DNA from: Thermoleophilia bacterium
GTDB lineage: Bacteria; Actinomycetota; Thermoleophilia; Gaiellales; Gaiellaceae
Reading direction: 5' to 3'
Length of the DNA: 23,885 nucleotides
Assembly: GCA_013362295.1 (NCBI GenBank)
Contig: JABFWJ010000082.1
Coordinates: 1-23,885 of the forward strand
Below the pieces are notes generated by a model. The model was not told the origin of the DNA. It searched no databases and saw only the letters and a list, made by a program, of their open reading frames with translations. Numbering within the stretch: position 1 is the first letter of the stretch; the number at the start of each line of letters is the position of its first letter. Below, one piece after another: positions 6,498-14,815 of this stretch. Position numbers and translations under genes: made by a program.

Positions 6498-7520
6498 GTG
6501 AGGAAGCGTTGGCTCACGCTCGCGGCGCTTGCAGTCGCGACGGTGCTTCTGGCGTCCCTGTTCGCCGCCATGCGCGGCAGCTCGGCGTCGGCTGCGCACA
6601 AGGCCGCTTTCAGCGCGTGTCTCGTCACCGACATCGGCGGTCTGAACGACAAGTCGTTCAACCACCTCGCGTTCGTTGGTCTCCAGACTGCTGAGAAGAG
6701 CGGCGTCAAGGGTCGCGTCATCCAGTCGAAGTCGCCCGCCGACTACATCCCGAATCTTCAGGCGTGCGTTCGCGCGGGAGCCGGGATCACCATCGGTGTC
6801 GGGTTCCTCATGACCGACGCGATGGACGCAGTTGCGTCGTCGTTCCCGAGCAACAAGTTCGCGATCGTCGACGTGGACGTCACGTCCATGAAGCACAAGC
6901 CGAAGAACGTGGAGGGCCTGCTGTTCAAGGAGCAGGAGGCCGGGTACCTCGTCGGCTACGCGGCAGGCCTCTGGGCGAAGTCCAAGGGCGCGACCGCAGT
7001 CGGATCGGTCGGCGGACTGAAGATCCCGCCGGTCGACCGCTACATCGCCGGCTATCAGTTCGCGGCGAAGAAGGCCGACCCGGGCCTCAAGACGCTGAAC
7101 GACTACTCCCAGGACTTCGTCGTCCAGGCGAAGTGCAAGGAGAAGGCGCTCAACCAGATCGCTCAGGGCTCCGTCGTCGAGTTCCAGGTCGCCGGCCAGT
7201 GCGGTCTCGGCGTGCTCGACGCGGCGCGGTCGAAGAAGGTCTTCGGCATCGGCGTCGACGCCGACCAGGGCTATCTCGGCTCGCACGTCCTGACGAGCGC
7301 CCTCAAGAAGGTCGACGTGTCGGTGAACGCCGCGATCAGTTCGGCGAAGGCCGGGAAGCTGAAGGGCGGGAAGGACGTCATCTTCGACGCGAAGGTGAAC
7401 GGCGTCGGCTACGGCAAGTGGAGCCCGAAGGCGCCGGCAGCGATCAAGGCGGCAGTCGCAGCGCAGTTCAGGCTGCTGAAGGCCGGCAAGATCAAGGGGA
7501 TCCCCGCCGTCGTCAAGTAG
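6498..7520 (+). CDS. BMP-family ABC transporter substrate-binding protein
   Basis: The 340-residue extracytoplasmic binding protein belongs to the BMP/Med/PnrA family, best known for purine nucleoside binding. Residues 1-33 form a signal peptide (MRKRW, then a hydrophobic stretch, then SSASAA). There is no lipobox Cys, unlike most Gram-positive BMP proteins, so it may be released or held by its signal anchor. The ligand-site motif DIGGLNDKSFN is intact from Asp45, followed by FLMTDAMDAVA, the FKEQEAGYLVGYAAG hinge and GIGVDADQGY, all family hallmarks. Cys213 and Cys235, 22 residues apart, could form a disulphide and are repeated with the same spacing in the next gene. GTG 6498 follows a strong Shine-Dalgarno. 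As first gene of the importer operon it should set specificity; nucleosides are the best guess, supported by the hydrolase and kinase upstream. Confidence 0.92.
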   Translation: MRKRWLTLAALAVATVLLASLFAAMRGSSASAAHKAAFSACLVTDIGGLNDKSFNHLAFVGLQTAEKSGVKGRVIQSKSPADYIPNLQACVRAGAGITIGVGFLMTDAMDAVASSFPSNKFAIVDVDVTSMKHKPKNVEGLLFKEQEAGYLVGYAAGLWAKSKGATAVGSVGGLKIPPVDRYIAGYQFAAKKADPGLKTLNDYSQDFVVQAKCKEKALNQIAQGSVVEFQVAGQCGLGVLDAARSKKVFGIGVDADQGYLGSHVLTSALKKVDVSVNAAISSAKAGKLKGGKDVIFDAKVNGVGYGKWSPKAPAAIKAAVAAQFRLLKAGKIKGIPAVVK

Positions 7521-7533
7521 GCGCCGGCAGCAC

Positions 7534-8442
7534 GTGGTTTCCTCGACGGGGCGGGCCTTGGCGGCCCGCCCCGTCCTTGCACTGGCCCTGCTCTGCGCGC
7601 TGGGCACGGGGTGCGGGAGCACCTCCCGGGCGACCACGACCGCCCATACGGCGGCGCCCGCAAAACCGCGGCCGCCGCGTGCGGGCCTGCGGATCGGCCT
7701 GGTCGGCCCGCTCGACGTGCACGTGCCGGGTGCGATCGCCGAGCACGGAACGCTCGACCAGGTCGCAGGCGACGCGCTCGTCGTCGTGTCGGCGCAGGTC
7801 GCCGACGCCCCGGCCGTCGCGGCCGCGGCCGATGCACATCCGGCGACGCACTTTGCGCTCGTCGGCGCAAGCTCCCGCGGACACCGCCGTCCGAATCTCG
7901 TGGGGCTCGTGCTCGACGAGCACCAGGTCGCATTGCTCGGAGGCGTCGTCGCCGGTCTCGTCGCCGGAGAGCAGGGCGGCCAGGAGGCACGGGTCGCGTG
8001 GGTGGGGCCGCAGGAACGTGCCCTCGCGGCCGCGTACGCGCGCGGCGCGCAGGAGATGCGGCCCGGCACGACGATCCTTCGTGCCTGGTCGCCCGGCCGG
8101 CCCGCGGCGTGCAAGGAGGCCGCGCTCGGCGCGATCGACCGCGGCGCGGTCGCCGTGATGGCGCACCGCGGCACATGTGCGGATGCGGCGGTCGCGGGCG
8201 CCCACCAGCAGAACCGTGTCGGCCTGCGCGTATCGGACTTCGAGTTCCCCGAGGTTCCCGCCGAGTCCGTCGTGCGCGACGCGGTCGCAGGTGTGTACCG
8301 CGGCGGCGAGGATCTCGTGTTCGACGCCGCGAGCGGCGCGATCGGCGTGCGGCGCCTCGACGCCCGTATTCCACCCGACATCGCCGTGCGGGCGCGGACG
8401 GCAGCGCAGCAGTTGGCGGGCGGCCTCCGTCCGGCGCCATAG
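7534..8442 (+). CDS. Divergent BMP-like lipoprotein, paralogue of the binding protein
   Basis: The 302-residue protein starts at GTG 7534, 13 nt after the binding-protein stop. Its signal peptide ends in the lipobox-like LGTGC, making Cys27 the likely lipidated residue. A Thr/Ala/Pro-rich linker leads into a BMP-like fold: GLRIGLVGPLDV, VGLVLDEHQVALLGGVVAGLVAG (cf. EQEAGYLVGYAAG), CKEAALGAIDRGAVAVMAHRG and the VGLRVSDFE strand. It lacks the DIGGLNDKSFN ligand motif and the N-terminal lobe is shortened, so nucleoside binding is doubtful. Cys193 and Cys215 keep the 22-residue spacing of the neighbouring protein. It may be an accessory or regulatory subunit, or a binding protein with changed specificity. 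Assignment rests on alignment by eye to the adjacent gene and is less secure than for that gene. Confidence 0.7.
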   Translation: MVSSTGRALAARPVLALALLCALGTGCGSTSRATTTAHTAAPAKPRPPRAGLRIGLVGPLDVHVPGAIAEHGTLDQVAGDALVVVSAQVADAPAVAAAADAHPATHFALVGASSRGHRRPNLVGLVLDEHQVALLGGVVAGLVAGEQGGQEARVAWVGPQERALAAAYARGAQEMRPGTTILRAWSPGRPAACKEAALGAIDRGAVAVMAHRGTCADAAVAGAHQQNRVGLRVSDFEFPEVPAESVVRDAVAGVYRGGEDLVFDAASGAIGVRRLDARIPPDIAVRARTAAQQLAGGLRPAP

Positions 8443-8445
8443 GGA

Positions 8446-8458
8446 TAACATCGCCGCG
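8446..8458 (+). promoter_or_regulatory. Putative leaderless promoter of the transporter ATPase (-10 TAACAT)
   Basis: TAACAT (8446-8451) fits TAnnnT and is followed by exactly 7 nt and then ATG 8459. No Shine-Dalgarno is present. It would allow the ATPase and permeases to be transcribed separately from the two binding proteins. No clear -35 is visible. Confidence 0.5.
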
Positions 8459-9991
8459 ATGGCTGTGGCGCCGCTCCTCGAGCTCCGCGGGATCACGAAG
8501 CGGTTCCCGGGCGTGCTCGCGAACGACAAGGTCGACTTCGATCTCCGCAGCAGCGAGGTGCATGCGCTGCTCGGCGAGAACGGCGCCGGCAAGTCGACGC
8601 TCATGAACATCCTCTACGGGCTGTACACGCCCGACGAGGGTCAGATCCTGCTGCGCGGCGAGCCGATCGAGCTCGGGTCGACGAAGGCGGCGATCGAGCA
8701 CGGCATCGGCATGGTGCACCAGCACTTCATGTTGATCCCGGTGATGACCGTCGCCGAGAACATCGTGCTGGCGACGGAGCCGCGGCGTAACGGCGTCCTG
8801 CTCGACTTCGACGCCGCGCGCAAGCGCGTGCAGGAGCTGTCGAACCGCTACGGGCTGCTCGTCGACCCGGACGCGCGCGTCGACCGCATCACCGTGGGCC
8901 AGCAGCAGCGCGTCGAGATCCTGAAGGCGCTCTACCGCGGCGCCGAGATCCTCATCCTGGACGAGCCGACGGCGGTGCTCACGCCGCAGGAGGCGAAGGA
9001 GCTGTTCGAGATCCTGCGCTCGCTCAAGTCGCAGGGGAAGTCGATCATCTTCATCTCGCACAAGCTGAACGAGGTGCTCGAGATCGCCGACCGCATCACG
9101 ACGCTGCGTCGCGGCGTCGTCGTCGACACGATCCCGGCCTCCGGCGCGACGGAGGAGAGCCTCGCGCGCATGATGGTCGGGCGCGAGGTCCTGCTCCGCG
9201 TCGACAAGAAGCCCGCGCATCCGGGCGACCCGCTGCTGCAGGTCGAGGACCTCGTCGTGTTCGACGACCGTGGGCTCGAGGCGGTGCGCGGCCTGTCGCT
9301 CTCGGTGCGCGGCGGCGAGATCCTCGGTCTCGCGGGCGTCGACGCGAACGGGCAGACCGAGCTGATCGACGCGATCGCGGGCCTGCGCGCGGTGCGGTCC
9401 GGCCGCGTGATCGTCGACGGTCACGACCTCACGGACGCACATGCGAAGGACGCGCTCGACGCCGGCATCGGCCACATCCCCGAGGACCGCCATCGCCGCG
9501 GCCTCGTGCTGCCGTTCACCCTGGCTGAGAACCTCGCCCTGCACGCCTACCGGAAGCCACCGAACTCCGAGCGCGGGTTTCTGAACCTGCGCGCGATCTT
9601 CGCTCGCGCCCGCCGGCTCCTGAAGGAGTTCGACGTGCGCGGTGGCACGCCGTCGACTCCGGCGGCGGCGCTGTCCGGCGGGAACCAGCAGAAGGTCGTC
9701 CTCGCGCGCGAGATCGACGGCGATCCGAAGGTGCTGATCGCTGCGCAGCCGACCCGCGGCCTCGACGTCGGCGCGATCGAGTTCGTCCACCGCCGCCTCG
9801 TCGAGCAGCGAGACGCGGGGCGGGCGATCCTGCTCGTCTCGCTCGAGCTCGAGGAGATCCTCTCGCTCTCCGACCGGATCCTCGTCATCTACGAGGGCCG
9901 CATCGTCGGCGAGTTCCCGCCGACCGCGACCGAGGAAGAGCTCGGCTTCGCGATGACGGGCGGGGGGCGCGACCGCGAGGCTGCGGCATGA
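8459..9991 (+). CDS. BMP-type (nucleoside) ABC transporter ATP-binding protein, double ABC domain
   Basis: The 510-residue cytoplasmic ATPase has two fused ABC domains, as in YufO/NupA- and MglA-type importers. Domain 1 has Walker A GENGAGKST (about 39-47), the QHFMLIPVMTVAENI Q-loop region, the family-typical signature VGQQQR instead of LSGGQ, Walker B ILILDEPTAVLTP, and switch His in FISHK. Domain 2 has a degenerate Walker A (GVDANGQTE), a full LSGGNQQK signature and the variant Walker B AAQPTRGLD. Asymmetry of this sort is normal for the group and means one competent hydrolysis site. I place the start at ATG 8459 (MAVAPLLELRGITKRF); it has a -10-like TAACAT 7 nt upstream. Its TGA overlaps the permease ATG (ATGA), so the following genes are coupled. 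Confidence 0.95.
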   Translation: MAVAPLLELRGITKRFPGVLANDKVDFDLRSSEVHALLGENGAGKSTLMNILYGLYTPDEGQILLRGEPIELGSTKAAIEHGIGMVHQHFMLIPVMTVAENIVLATEPRRNGVLLDFDAARKRVQELSNRYGLLVDPDARVDRITVGQQQRVEILKALYRGAEILILDEPTAVLTPQEAKELFEILRSLKSQGKSIIFISHKLNEVLEIADRITTLRRGVVVDTIPASGATEESLARMMVGREVLLRVDKKPAHPGDPLLQVEDLVVFDDRGLEAVRGLSLSVRGGEILGLAGVDANGQTELIDAIAGLRAVRSGRVIVDGHDLTDAHAKDALDAGIGHIPEDRHRRGLVLPFTLAENLALHAYRKPPNSERGFLNLRAIFARARRLLKEFDVRGGTPSTPAAALSGGNQQKVVLAREIDGDPKVLIAAQPTRGLDVGAIEFVHRRLVEQRDAGRAILLVSLELEEILSLSDRILVIYEGRIVGEFPPTATEEELGFAMTGGGRDREAAA

Positions 9992-11265
9992 GCGACGACG
10001 AGCGGCGCGCCGACGAGCTCATCGAACTGGCGATCACGCAGGACGAGGTCGAGCAGGCGCCGCTGCAGCCGGGCGTGCCGCCGCCGCCGTCGATGCATTT
10101 CGCGTCGCGGTTCGGGGGCGTCTCGGGGGTGATCGCGCCGCTGATCACGACGCTGATCGCGTTCTTGATGGGCGGCCTCGTCGTCGCGCTGACGGGCAAG
10201 AACCCGCTCAAGGTCTACCACGCGATCTGGAACGGGACCGGTCTCAACTGGTTCTTCCACATCGGCAACCATTCGGCACGCGTCCCGTTCTCGACGACGC
10301 ACATGTGGTTCCCGTGGGACACGTCGTCGGTCGCGGCACAGAACCTGCAGCAGACGCTCTTGCTGACCACGCCGATCATCCTCACCGGGCTCGCGGTCGC
10401 GTTCGCGTTCCGCTGCGGCATGTTCAACATCGGCGGGCAGGGCCAGTACTTCGCCGGCACGATCTTCGCGGTCTGGCTCGGCACCTCGTTCGGCGGCCTC
10501 AGCCCGTGGGTGCACGTACCGCTCGTGCTTGTCGTCGGCGCGCTCGCGGGTGCCGTCTACGCGGGCATCGCCGGGTTGCTGAAGGCGACCGTCGGCGCGC
10601 ACGAGGTGATCTCGACGATCATGCTCAACTGGATCTCGATCTGGGTGGGGTCGTACCTGTTCGGCCAGGGCGGGCCGCTGCAGGGCTCGCAACCGTCGAT
10701 CCCGATCTCCAACGACATCGTCGACGGTGCCAAGCTGCCCGTGATCTGGGGCCTGAAGCTTCTGCAGGGCCTGTCGATCGGCATCTTCATCGCGGTCGCG
10801 ATCCTGGTCGTCTACTGGCTGATCATCAACCGCACGACGCTCGGCTACGAGGTGCGCGCCGTCGGGTTCAACCCGGAGGCCGCGCGCTACGGCGGCATCT
10901 CAGTGGCACGCAACTACTTCCTCGCGATGGCGATCTCCGGCGCGTTCGCAGGACTCGGCGGCGCGCTCGACATCACGGGGTGGGAGTACCGCATCGGCGA
11001 GAACGACATCCATGCGAACACGATCGGTTTCATCGGGCTCGCAGCAGCGCTGCTCGGGCGGAACACGGCGCTCGGCGTCGGCACGGCCTCGCTCCTCTTC
11101 GGCGCGCTGATCAACGGCACGTCGGGCCGGCAGCTCGACCCGTCGATCTTCCGTCCCGACCTCGCCGGAAACCTGACGACGATCATTCAGGGGCTCGTGA
11201 TCCTGTTCGTGGGGCTGAACGTGGGCGGCGTCTGGCTGTGGCTCAAGCGGCGGCGGGGCGCATGA
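9988..11265 (+). CDS. BMP-type ABC transporter permease 1
   Basis: The 425-residue multi-span membrane protein is of the branched-chain/ribose permease type (BPD_transp_2) found with BMP binding proteins. A hydrophilic Asp/Glu-rich N-terminus (about 1-45) precedes roughly ten hydrophobic segments. Family hallmarks are GLAVAFAFRCGMFNIGGQGQ, VGAHEVISTIMLNWI, and the coupling-loop sequence AVGFNPEAARYGGISVARN. It starts at ATG 9988 inside the ATPase stop and ends in an ATGA overlap with permease 2. Together the two permeases would form the heterodimeric channel for the imported substrate. Confidence 0.93.
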   Translation: MSDDERRADELIELAITQDEVEQAPLQPGVPPPPSMHFASRFGGVSGVIAPLITTLIAFLMGGLVVALTGKNPLKVYHAIWNGTGLNWFFHIGNHSARVPFSTTHMWFPWDTSSVAAQNLQQTLLLTTPIILTGLAVAFAFRCGMFNIGGQGQYFAGTIFAVWLGTSFGGLSPWVHVPLVLVVGALAGAVYAGIAGLLKATVGAHEVISTIMLNWISIWVGSYLFGQGGPLQGSQPSIPISNDIVDGAKLPVIWGLKLLQGLSIGIFIAVAILVVYWLIINRTTLGYEVRAVGFNPEAARYGGISVARNYFLAMAISGAFAGLGGALDITGWEYRIGENDIHANTIGFIGLAAALLGRNTALGVGTASLLFGALINGTSGRQLDPSIFRPDLAGNLTTIIQGLVILFVGLNVGGVWLWLKRRRGA

Positions 11266-12491
11266 CCGCGGTCGCCGCACGGTTCGGCGGGATCAGCTGG
11301 ACGCATCCGAAGACGGTCGGCGTCGCCGGGATCGCGCTCGGCGCGCTCGCGTTCTGGCTTGCCCTGCCGCCGCTCGCCGCGCGGACGGCCGCCCTTCCGA
11401 TCCTGCTCGGGATCCTCGCGATCGCGGCCGGCATCTGGGCCTGGTCGCGCGACGAGCGCCGCGTCGGCGGCGGGGCGATCGCCGCCGGAATCCTCGGGAT
11501 CGCGCTCGGCTTCTTCGCCACGCGCTCCTCCCCGGCGCACCTCGACGAGGTCGTCGTCTGGAGCGCGCTCGGCGCGGCGACGCTCCGCTACGCGACGCCG
11601 CTGACGTTCGCGGCGATCGGCGGGCTGTACTGCGAGCGCAGCGGGGTGATCAACGTCGCGCTGGAGGGGATGCTCCTGACCGGCGCGTTCTTCGGCATCT
11701 GGGGCGCGATCTGGGCGCACGGCTGGGCCGGCGGGTGGGCGTGGGTGATCGGCCTGATCACGGCCGCCCTGGCGGGGATGGTGATGGCGACCGTCCACGC
11801 GGTCTGGGCGATCCACCTGAAGGTCGACCAGATCATCTCCGGGACGGCGATCAACTTCCTCGCGCTCGGCATCACCGGCTATCTGTTCATCGACAAGTAC
11901 GGCGACACCGGCACGCCCGGCGACGTCCCCGACTACGGGATCCCGGACGTGCACATCCACTTCCTGCAGAACTGGTACTTCGTCGGCCCGATCCTCGGGC
12001 AGCTCAACCTGATGATCTGGGTCTCGTTCGCGCTCCTCGTCGGGACGTACATCTTCGTCTTCCGCACGCCGTACGGGCTGCGGCTGCGTGCCGTCGGCGA
12101 GCATCCGCGTGCTGCCGACACCGTCGGCATCTCCGTGTACAAGATCCGCTACATCGCCGTCATCTCGTCGGGCGCGATCGCGGCGATGGGCGGTGCCTAC
12201 CTGTCGATCGGCTTCGTGCACTCCTTCACCGAGAACATGACCGCGGGCACCGGCTTCATCGGCCTCGCCGCTCTCGACTTCGGCAAGTGGCGCCCGTTTC
12301 CGACCTGGGGCGCGACGCTTCTCTTCGGGTTCTCGAGTGCGCTCGCCGATCGTCTGCCGACCGCCTACGGCAACCAGTGGGGCACGCTCTTCCAGGCGCT
12401 TCCGTACCTGCTGACGCTGATCGCGGTCGCCGGCGTGATCGGACGCTCGATCGGGCCTGCCGCCGCAGGCCGCCCGTATGTCAAGCAGTAG
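11262..12491 (+). CDS. BMP-type ABC transporter permease 2
   Basis: The 409-residue integral membrane protein is the second channel subunit. Its core starts with LRYATPLTFAAIGGLYCERSGVINVALEGMLLTGAF, a YufQ/NupC-type hallmark, and has the coupling motif AVGEHPRAADTVGISVYKIR. It carries an N-terminal addition of about 100 residues with two or three extra hydrophobic helices (VGVAGIALGALAFWLAL, ILLGILAIAAGIWAW, AIAAGILGIALGFFA) compared with compact members. The start is ATG 11262, overlapping the previous TGA. The last 14 nt overlap the following small membrane protein gene. Confidence 0.93.
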   Translation: MTAVAARFGGISWTHPKTVGVAGIALGALAFWLALPPLAARTAALPILLGILAIAAGIWAWSRDERRVGGGAIAAGILGIALGFFATRSSPAHLDEVVVWSALGAATLRYATPLTFAAIGGLYCERSGVINVALEGMLLTGAFFGIWGAIWAHGWAGGWAWVIGLITAALAGMVMATVHAVWAIHLKVDQIISGTAINFLALGITGYLFIDKYGDTGTPGDVPDYGIPDVHIHFLQNWYFVGPILGQLNLMIWVSFALLVGTYIFVFRTPYGLRLRAVGEHPRAADTVGISVYKIRYIAVISSGAIAAMGGAYLSIGFVHSFTENMTAGTGFIGLAALDFGKWRPFPTWGATLLFGFSSALADRLPTAYGNQWGTLFQALPYLLTLIAVAGVIGRSIGPAAAGRPYVKQ

Positions 12492-12801
12492 ACGTGGTGC
12501 GGCCCGCGCGGCCGTCCTCTTCGGTCTGCTGGCGGTGCTCACGATCCCCGTCGACGTCCTCGTCGCGGACCGCCTGAAGGGGGTGCAGCTGCTGCAGTCG
12601 CTCTACGTCGCGGTGCCGGTCGCCGCGCTCTTCGCCCTCACGGCGCTCGCCGCGTCGCGCCGGGCGCGGTTCACACGGGCCCGGAGCGTGCACGCGGACG
12701 GCGGGAGCTGGGCGACGCGCTTTGCCTGGGCTGGGGTCTATGCGGCGGTTGTCGGAGGCATCGCGCTCGCCGTCTACGGCGGGCTGCGCGCAGCGCAGTA
12801 A
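12478..12801 (+). CDS. Small hypothetical membrane protein, last gene of the importer operon
   Basis: I do not recognise a family. The 107-residue protein has a basic start (MSSSRRGAARAA) and about three hydrophobic helices: roughly 11-31, 41-60 (LYVAVPVAALFALTALAAS) and 83-104 (FAWAGVYAAVVGGIALAVYGGL), separated by basic loops. It starts within the permease 2 coding sequence (14-nt overlap), so its translation is probably coupled to the transporter. It could be an accessory subunit of the importer or an unrelated membrane protein. Codon usage matches its neighbours, which supports a real gene. Confidence 0.7.
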   Translation: MSSSRRGAARAAVLFGLLAVLTIPVDVLVADRLKGVQLLQSLYVAVPVAALFALTALAASRRARFTRARSVHADGGSWATRFAWAGVYAAVVGGIALAVYGGLRAAQ

Positions 12802-12830
12802 ACCGGAATGCGGTGCGCAATTTGCGCCGC

Positions 12831-12845
12831 TAACCTTAGTCCACC
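12831..12845 (+). promoter_or_regulatory. Putative promoter of the rodZ-like gene (-10 TAACCT)
   Basis: TAACCT (12831-12836) fits TAnnnT and lies 9 nt before TTG 12846, giving a leaderless or nearly leaderless mRNA. No Shine-Dalgarno is present. The 44-nt gap after the small membrane protein leaves room for a new transcription start of the rodZ-cinA-thpR-recA block. Confidence 0.4.
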
Positions 12846-13550
12846 TTGTTCGAGATCGGAAACAGCCTGCGCGAGGCTCGTGTCCGGCGTGGGCTCGACT
12901 TCGCCCAGGCCGAGCTCGCGACCAAGATCCGGGGCAAGTACCTGCGGGCGCTCGAGGACGAGCAGTTCGAGATGCTGCCGGCCGAGACGTACGTCAAGGG
13001 ATTCCTGCGCACCTACGCGGAGTACCTCGGACTGGACGGGCAGCTGTACGTCGACGAGTACAACTCGCGCTTTGTCATCGGCGACGAGCAGAGCGAGGCG
13101 CGCGCGCGCCGGTCGGCGGCGCGGCCGCAGCGGCGCAACCGCCGGATCGAGACGAACGTCGTGCTCGTCGCGCTCGCCGCGATCGCGATCCTGACGGTCG
13201 TCGTCATCTCCGCGTGGAAGGCGGCAGGCGGCGGAGATCGCGTGCCGACGCGCAGCGCGACCCCGCCAGCCGCACGTCACCCGAGGCGCGTCGCCCCACT
13301 GCTGCTCGTGACGGCGTTGCGCGGGTCGACGCACCTGACGGCCCGTGTCGCAAGCGCGCGCGGCAACATCGCATTCGACGGGACGATCGCGAAGGGCGAC
13401 CCGGCGCGCGCGATCCGCGGCCGCCGGCTGTGGGTGCAGATCGACACGCCGGAGAATCTCCGCATTCGCGTGCGCGGCAAGCTCGTGCACGTACCCGGGC
13501 GCAAGCCGCAGGTCATCATCGTCACGCCTACCGGTTGGCGCCCCGCGTAG
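12846..13550 (+). CDS. rodZ: RodZ-like helix-turn-helix membrane protein
   Basis: The 234-residue protein has a cytoplasmic HTH_25-type domain (about 1-66: IGNSLREARVRRGLDF, LPAETYVKGFLRTYAEYLGL), a basic juxtamembrane stretch (85-101), one transmembrane helix (about 103-124) and an extracytoplasmic beta-rich DUF4115-like tail (about 148-232). This is the layout of RodZ, which links the MreB cytoskeleton to the cell-wall machinery. TTG 12846 must be the start, because an in-frame TAG lies at 12837-12839 and the next residues match the family N-terminus. The position just before cinA and recA matches ymfM/rodZ in Bacillus; pgsA, which normally lies between them, is absent. The end overlaps cinA by 16 nt. 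Confidence 0.85.
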   Translation: MFEIGNSLREARVRRGLDFAQAELATKIRGKYLRALEDEQFEMLPAETYVKGFLRTYAEYLGLDGQLYVDEYNSRFVIGDEQSEARARRSAARPQRRNRRIETNVVLVALAAIAILTVVVISAWKAAGGGDRVPTRSATPPAARHPRRVAPLLLVTALRGSTHLTARVASARGNIAFDGTIAKGDPARAIRGRRLWVQIDTPENLRIRVRGKLVHVPGRKPQVIIVTPTGWRPA

Positions 13551-14794
13551 CGGCAAGCATCGTCGCGTCGGGCTCGGAGCTCGTGCGCGGCGACCGGCAG
13601 GACCGGAACGGTCCGTTTCTCGCGGCGTCGCTGCTCGCGCTCGGCGTCGAGCCGGCGCGCATCACCGTCGTCGGAGACGACCCCGTCGAGCTCGAGGCAG
13701 CGCTGCGCGAAGGGCTCGAGCACGACCTGCTCGTCGTCTCCGGCGGGCTCGGTCCGACGCATGACGACCGAACGGTCGAGCTGCTCGCGCGCGCCGCGGG
13801 CGCCGGCCTGCGCACCGACGAGCAGCTCGCGACCGAGATCGAAGAGATCTCCCGCCGTGTGGCCGCGCGGCTGAACCGGCCGTACGCCGACTTCGAGCAC
13901 GGCGTCCGCAAGCAGGCGACGATCCCCGACGGGGCGACGATCGTCGGCCTCGCAGGGACGGCGCCGGCGCTCGTGCTCGGCCTCGGCGAGCGGGCGGCCG
14001 TCGCGCTCCCAGGGCCGCCGCGGGAGCTGCAGGCGCTCTGGCCGCGGGTGCTCGAGACGGAGTCCCTGCGCCGCCTGCTCGCGCGTGCCGTGGCGCCGCA
14101 ACGGCGCGTCCTGCGCTTCTACGGCGCTTCGGAGTCGGAGGTCGCGCGGGCGCTCGCCGCGGCGGGCGGAGACGGGGACGGCGTCGACGTGACGATCTGC
14201 GCGCGCAACTTCGAGATCCACGTCGATCTCTTCGTGCAGCCGGGAGCCGAGTCGCGCGCGGAGGAGCTCGAAGCGGCGCTCTCGAGCAGCCATCTCTTCT
14301 CGCGCGAGGAGGTGGCGACCGCAGAGCTCGTCCTGACGCTGCTCCGCGAGCGCGGGCTCACGCTGGCGACCGCCGAGTCGTGCACGGGCGGCCTCGTCGC
14401 CGCGCGGTTGACGGAGGTGCCGGGCTCGAGCGACGTCTTCGCCGGCGCCGTCGTCGCGTACGCGAACGAGGTGAAGGCCGCCCAGCTCGGCGTGCCCGAC
14501 GCCGTCCTGCGCGACCACGGCGCCGTCTCCGCAGAGACGGCCGAGGCGATGGCGCGCGGCGCGCGCGAGCGGCTCGGCGTCGACGTCGCCGTGTCGGTGA
14601 CGGGCATCGCCGGGCCGGACGGCGGGACCGCGGAGAAGCCGGTCGGGCTCGTCTTCCTGCACGCGAGCGGCCCGATGGGCGAGCGCCGCCTGCGCTTCGA
14701 CTTCCCCGGCGACCGCGAGACGATCCGCGGCCGTGCGGCGACCGCTGCCCTGCATCTCGTTCGGCGACTCGTCACAGAGTCGGCACAGACATGA
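13535..14794 (+). CDS. cinA: CinA: MoCF-like domain plus NMN deamidase domain
   Basis: The 419-residue, two-domain protein recycles pyridine nucleotides: the N-terminal COG1058 domain acts on ADP-ribose-type compounds and the C-terminal PncC domain deamidates NMN to nicotinate mononucleotide. The N-terminal domain shows SGSELVRGDRQDRNGPFLA, the SGGLGPTHDDRT motif and PGPPRELQALW. The C-terminal domain starts near residue 263 and has TLATAESCTGGLVAARLTEV..SSDVFAGAVVAYANEVK and VTGIAGPDGGTAEKPVG, all hallmark motifs including the catalytic Ser region. TTG 13535 gives MAPRVAASIVASGSEL, matching the family start; it overlaps the rodZ-like gene by 16 nt. cinA next to recA is a conserved bacterial pairing linked to competence in some Firmicutes. 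Confidence 0.93.
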   Translation: MAPRVAASIVASGSELVRGDRQDRNGPFLAASLLALGVEPARITVVGDDPVELEAALREGLEHDLLVVSGGLGPTHDDRTVELLARAAGAGLRTDEQLATEIEEISRRVAARLNRPYADFEHGVRKQATIPDGATIVGLAGTAPALVLGLGERAAVALPGPPRELQALWPRVLETESLRRLLARAVAPQRRVLRFYGASESEVARALAAAGGDGDGVDVTICARNFEIHVDLFVQPGAESRAEELEAALSSSHLFSREEVATAELVLTLLRERGLTLATAESCTGGLVAARLTEVPGSSDVFAGAVVAYANEVKAAQLGVPDAVLRDHGAVSAETAEAMARGARERLGVDVAVSVTGIAGPDGGTAEKPVGLVFLHASGPMGERRLRFDFPGDRETIRGRAATAALHLVRRLVTESAQT

Positions 14795-14815
14795 CACGCG
14801 CGCGCAGGTAGCGTC

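Noticed and set aside
7409..9790. Long minus-strand open frame opposite the BMP-like lipoprotein and ATPase genes
   Set aside because: Composition is typical of antisense GC-rich DNA; the plus strand encodes clear ABC motifs over the same bases.
12722..13534. Apparent N-terminal extension of cinA running through the rodZ-like gene
   Set aside because: The extension is Arg/Ala/Pro-rich noise in the wrong frame of a recognisable rodZ-like gene; CinA sequence begins at TTG 13535.
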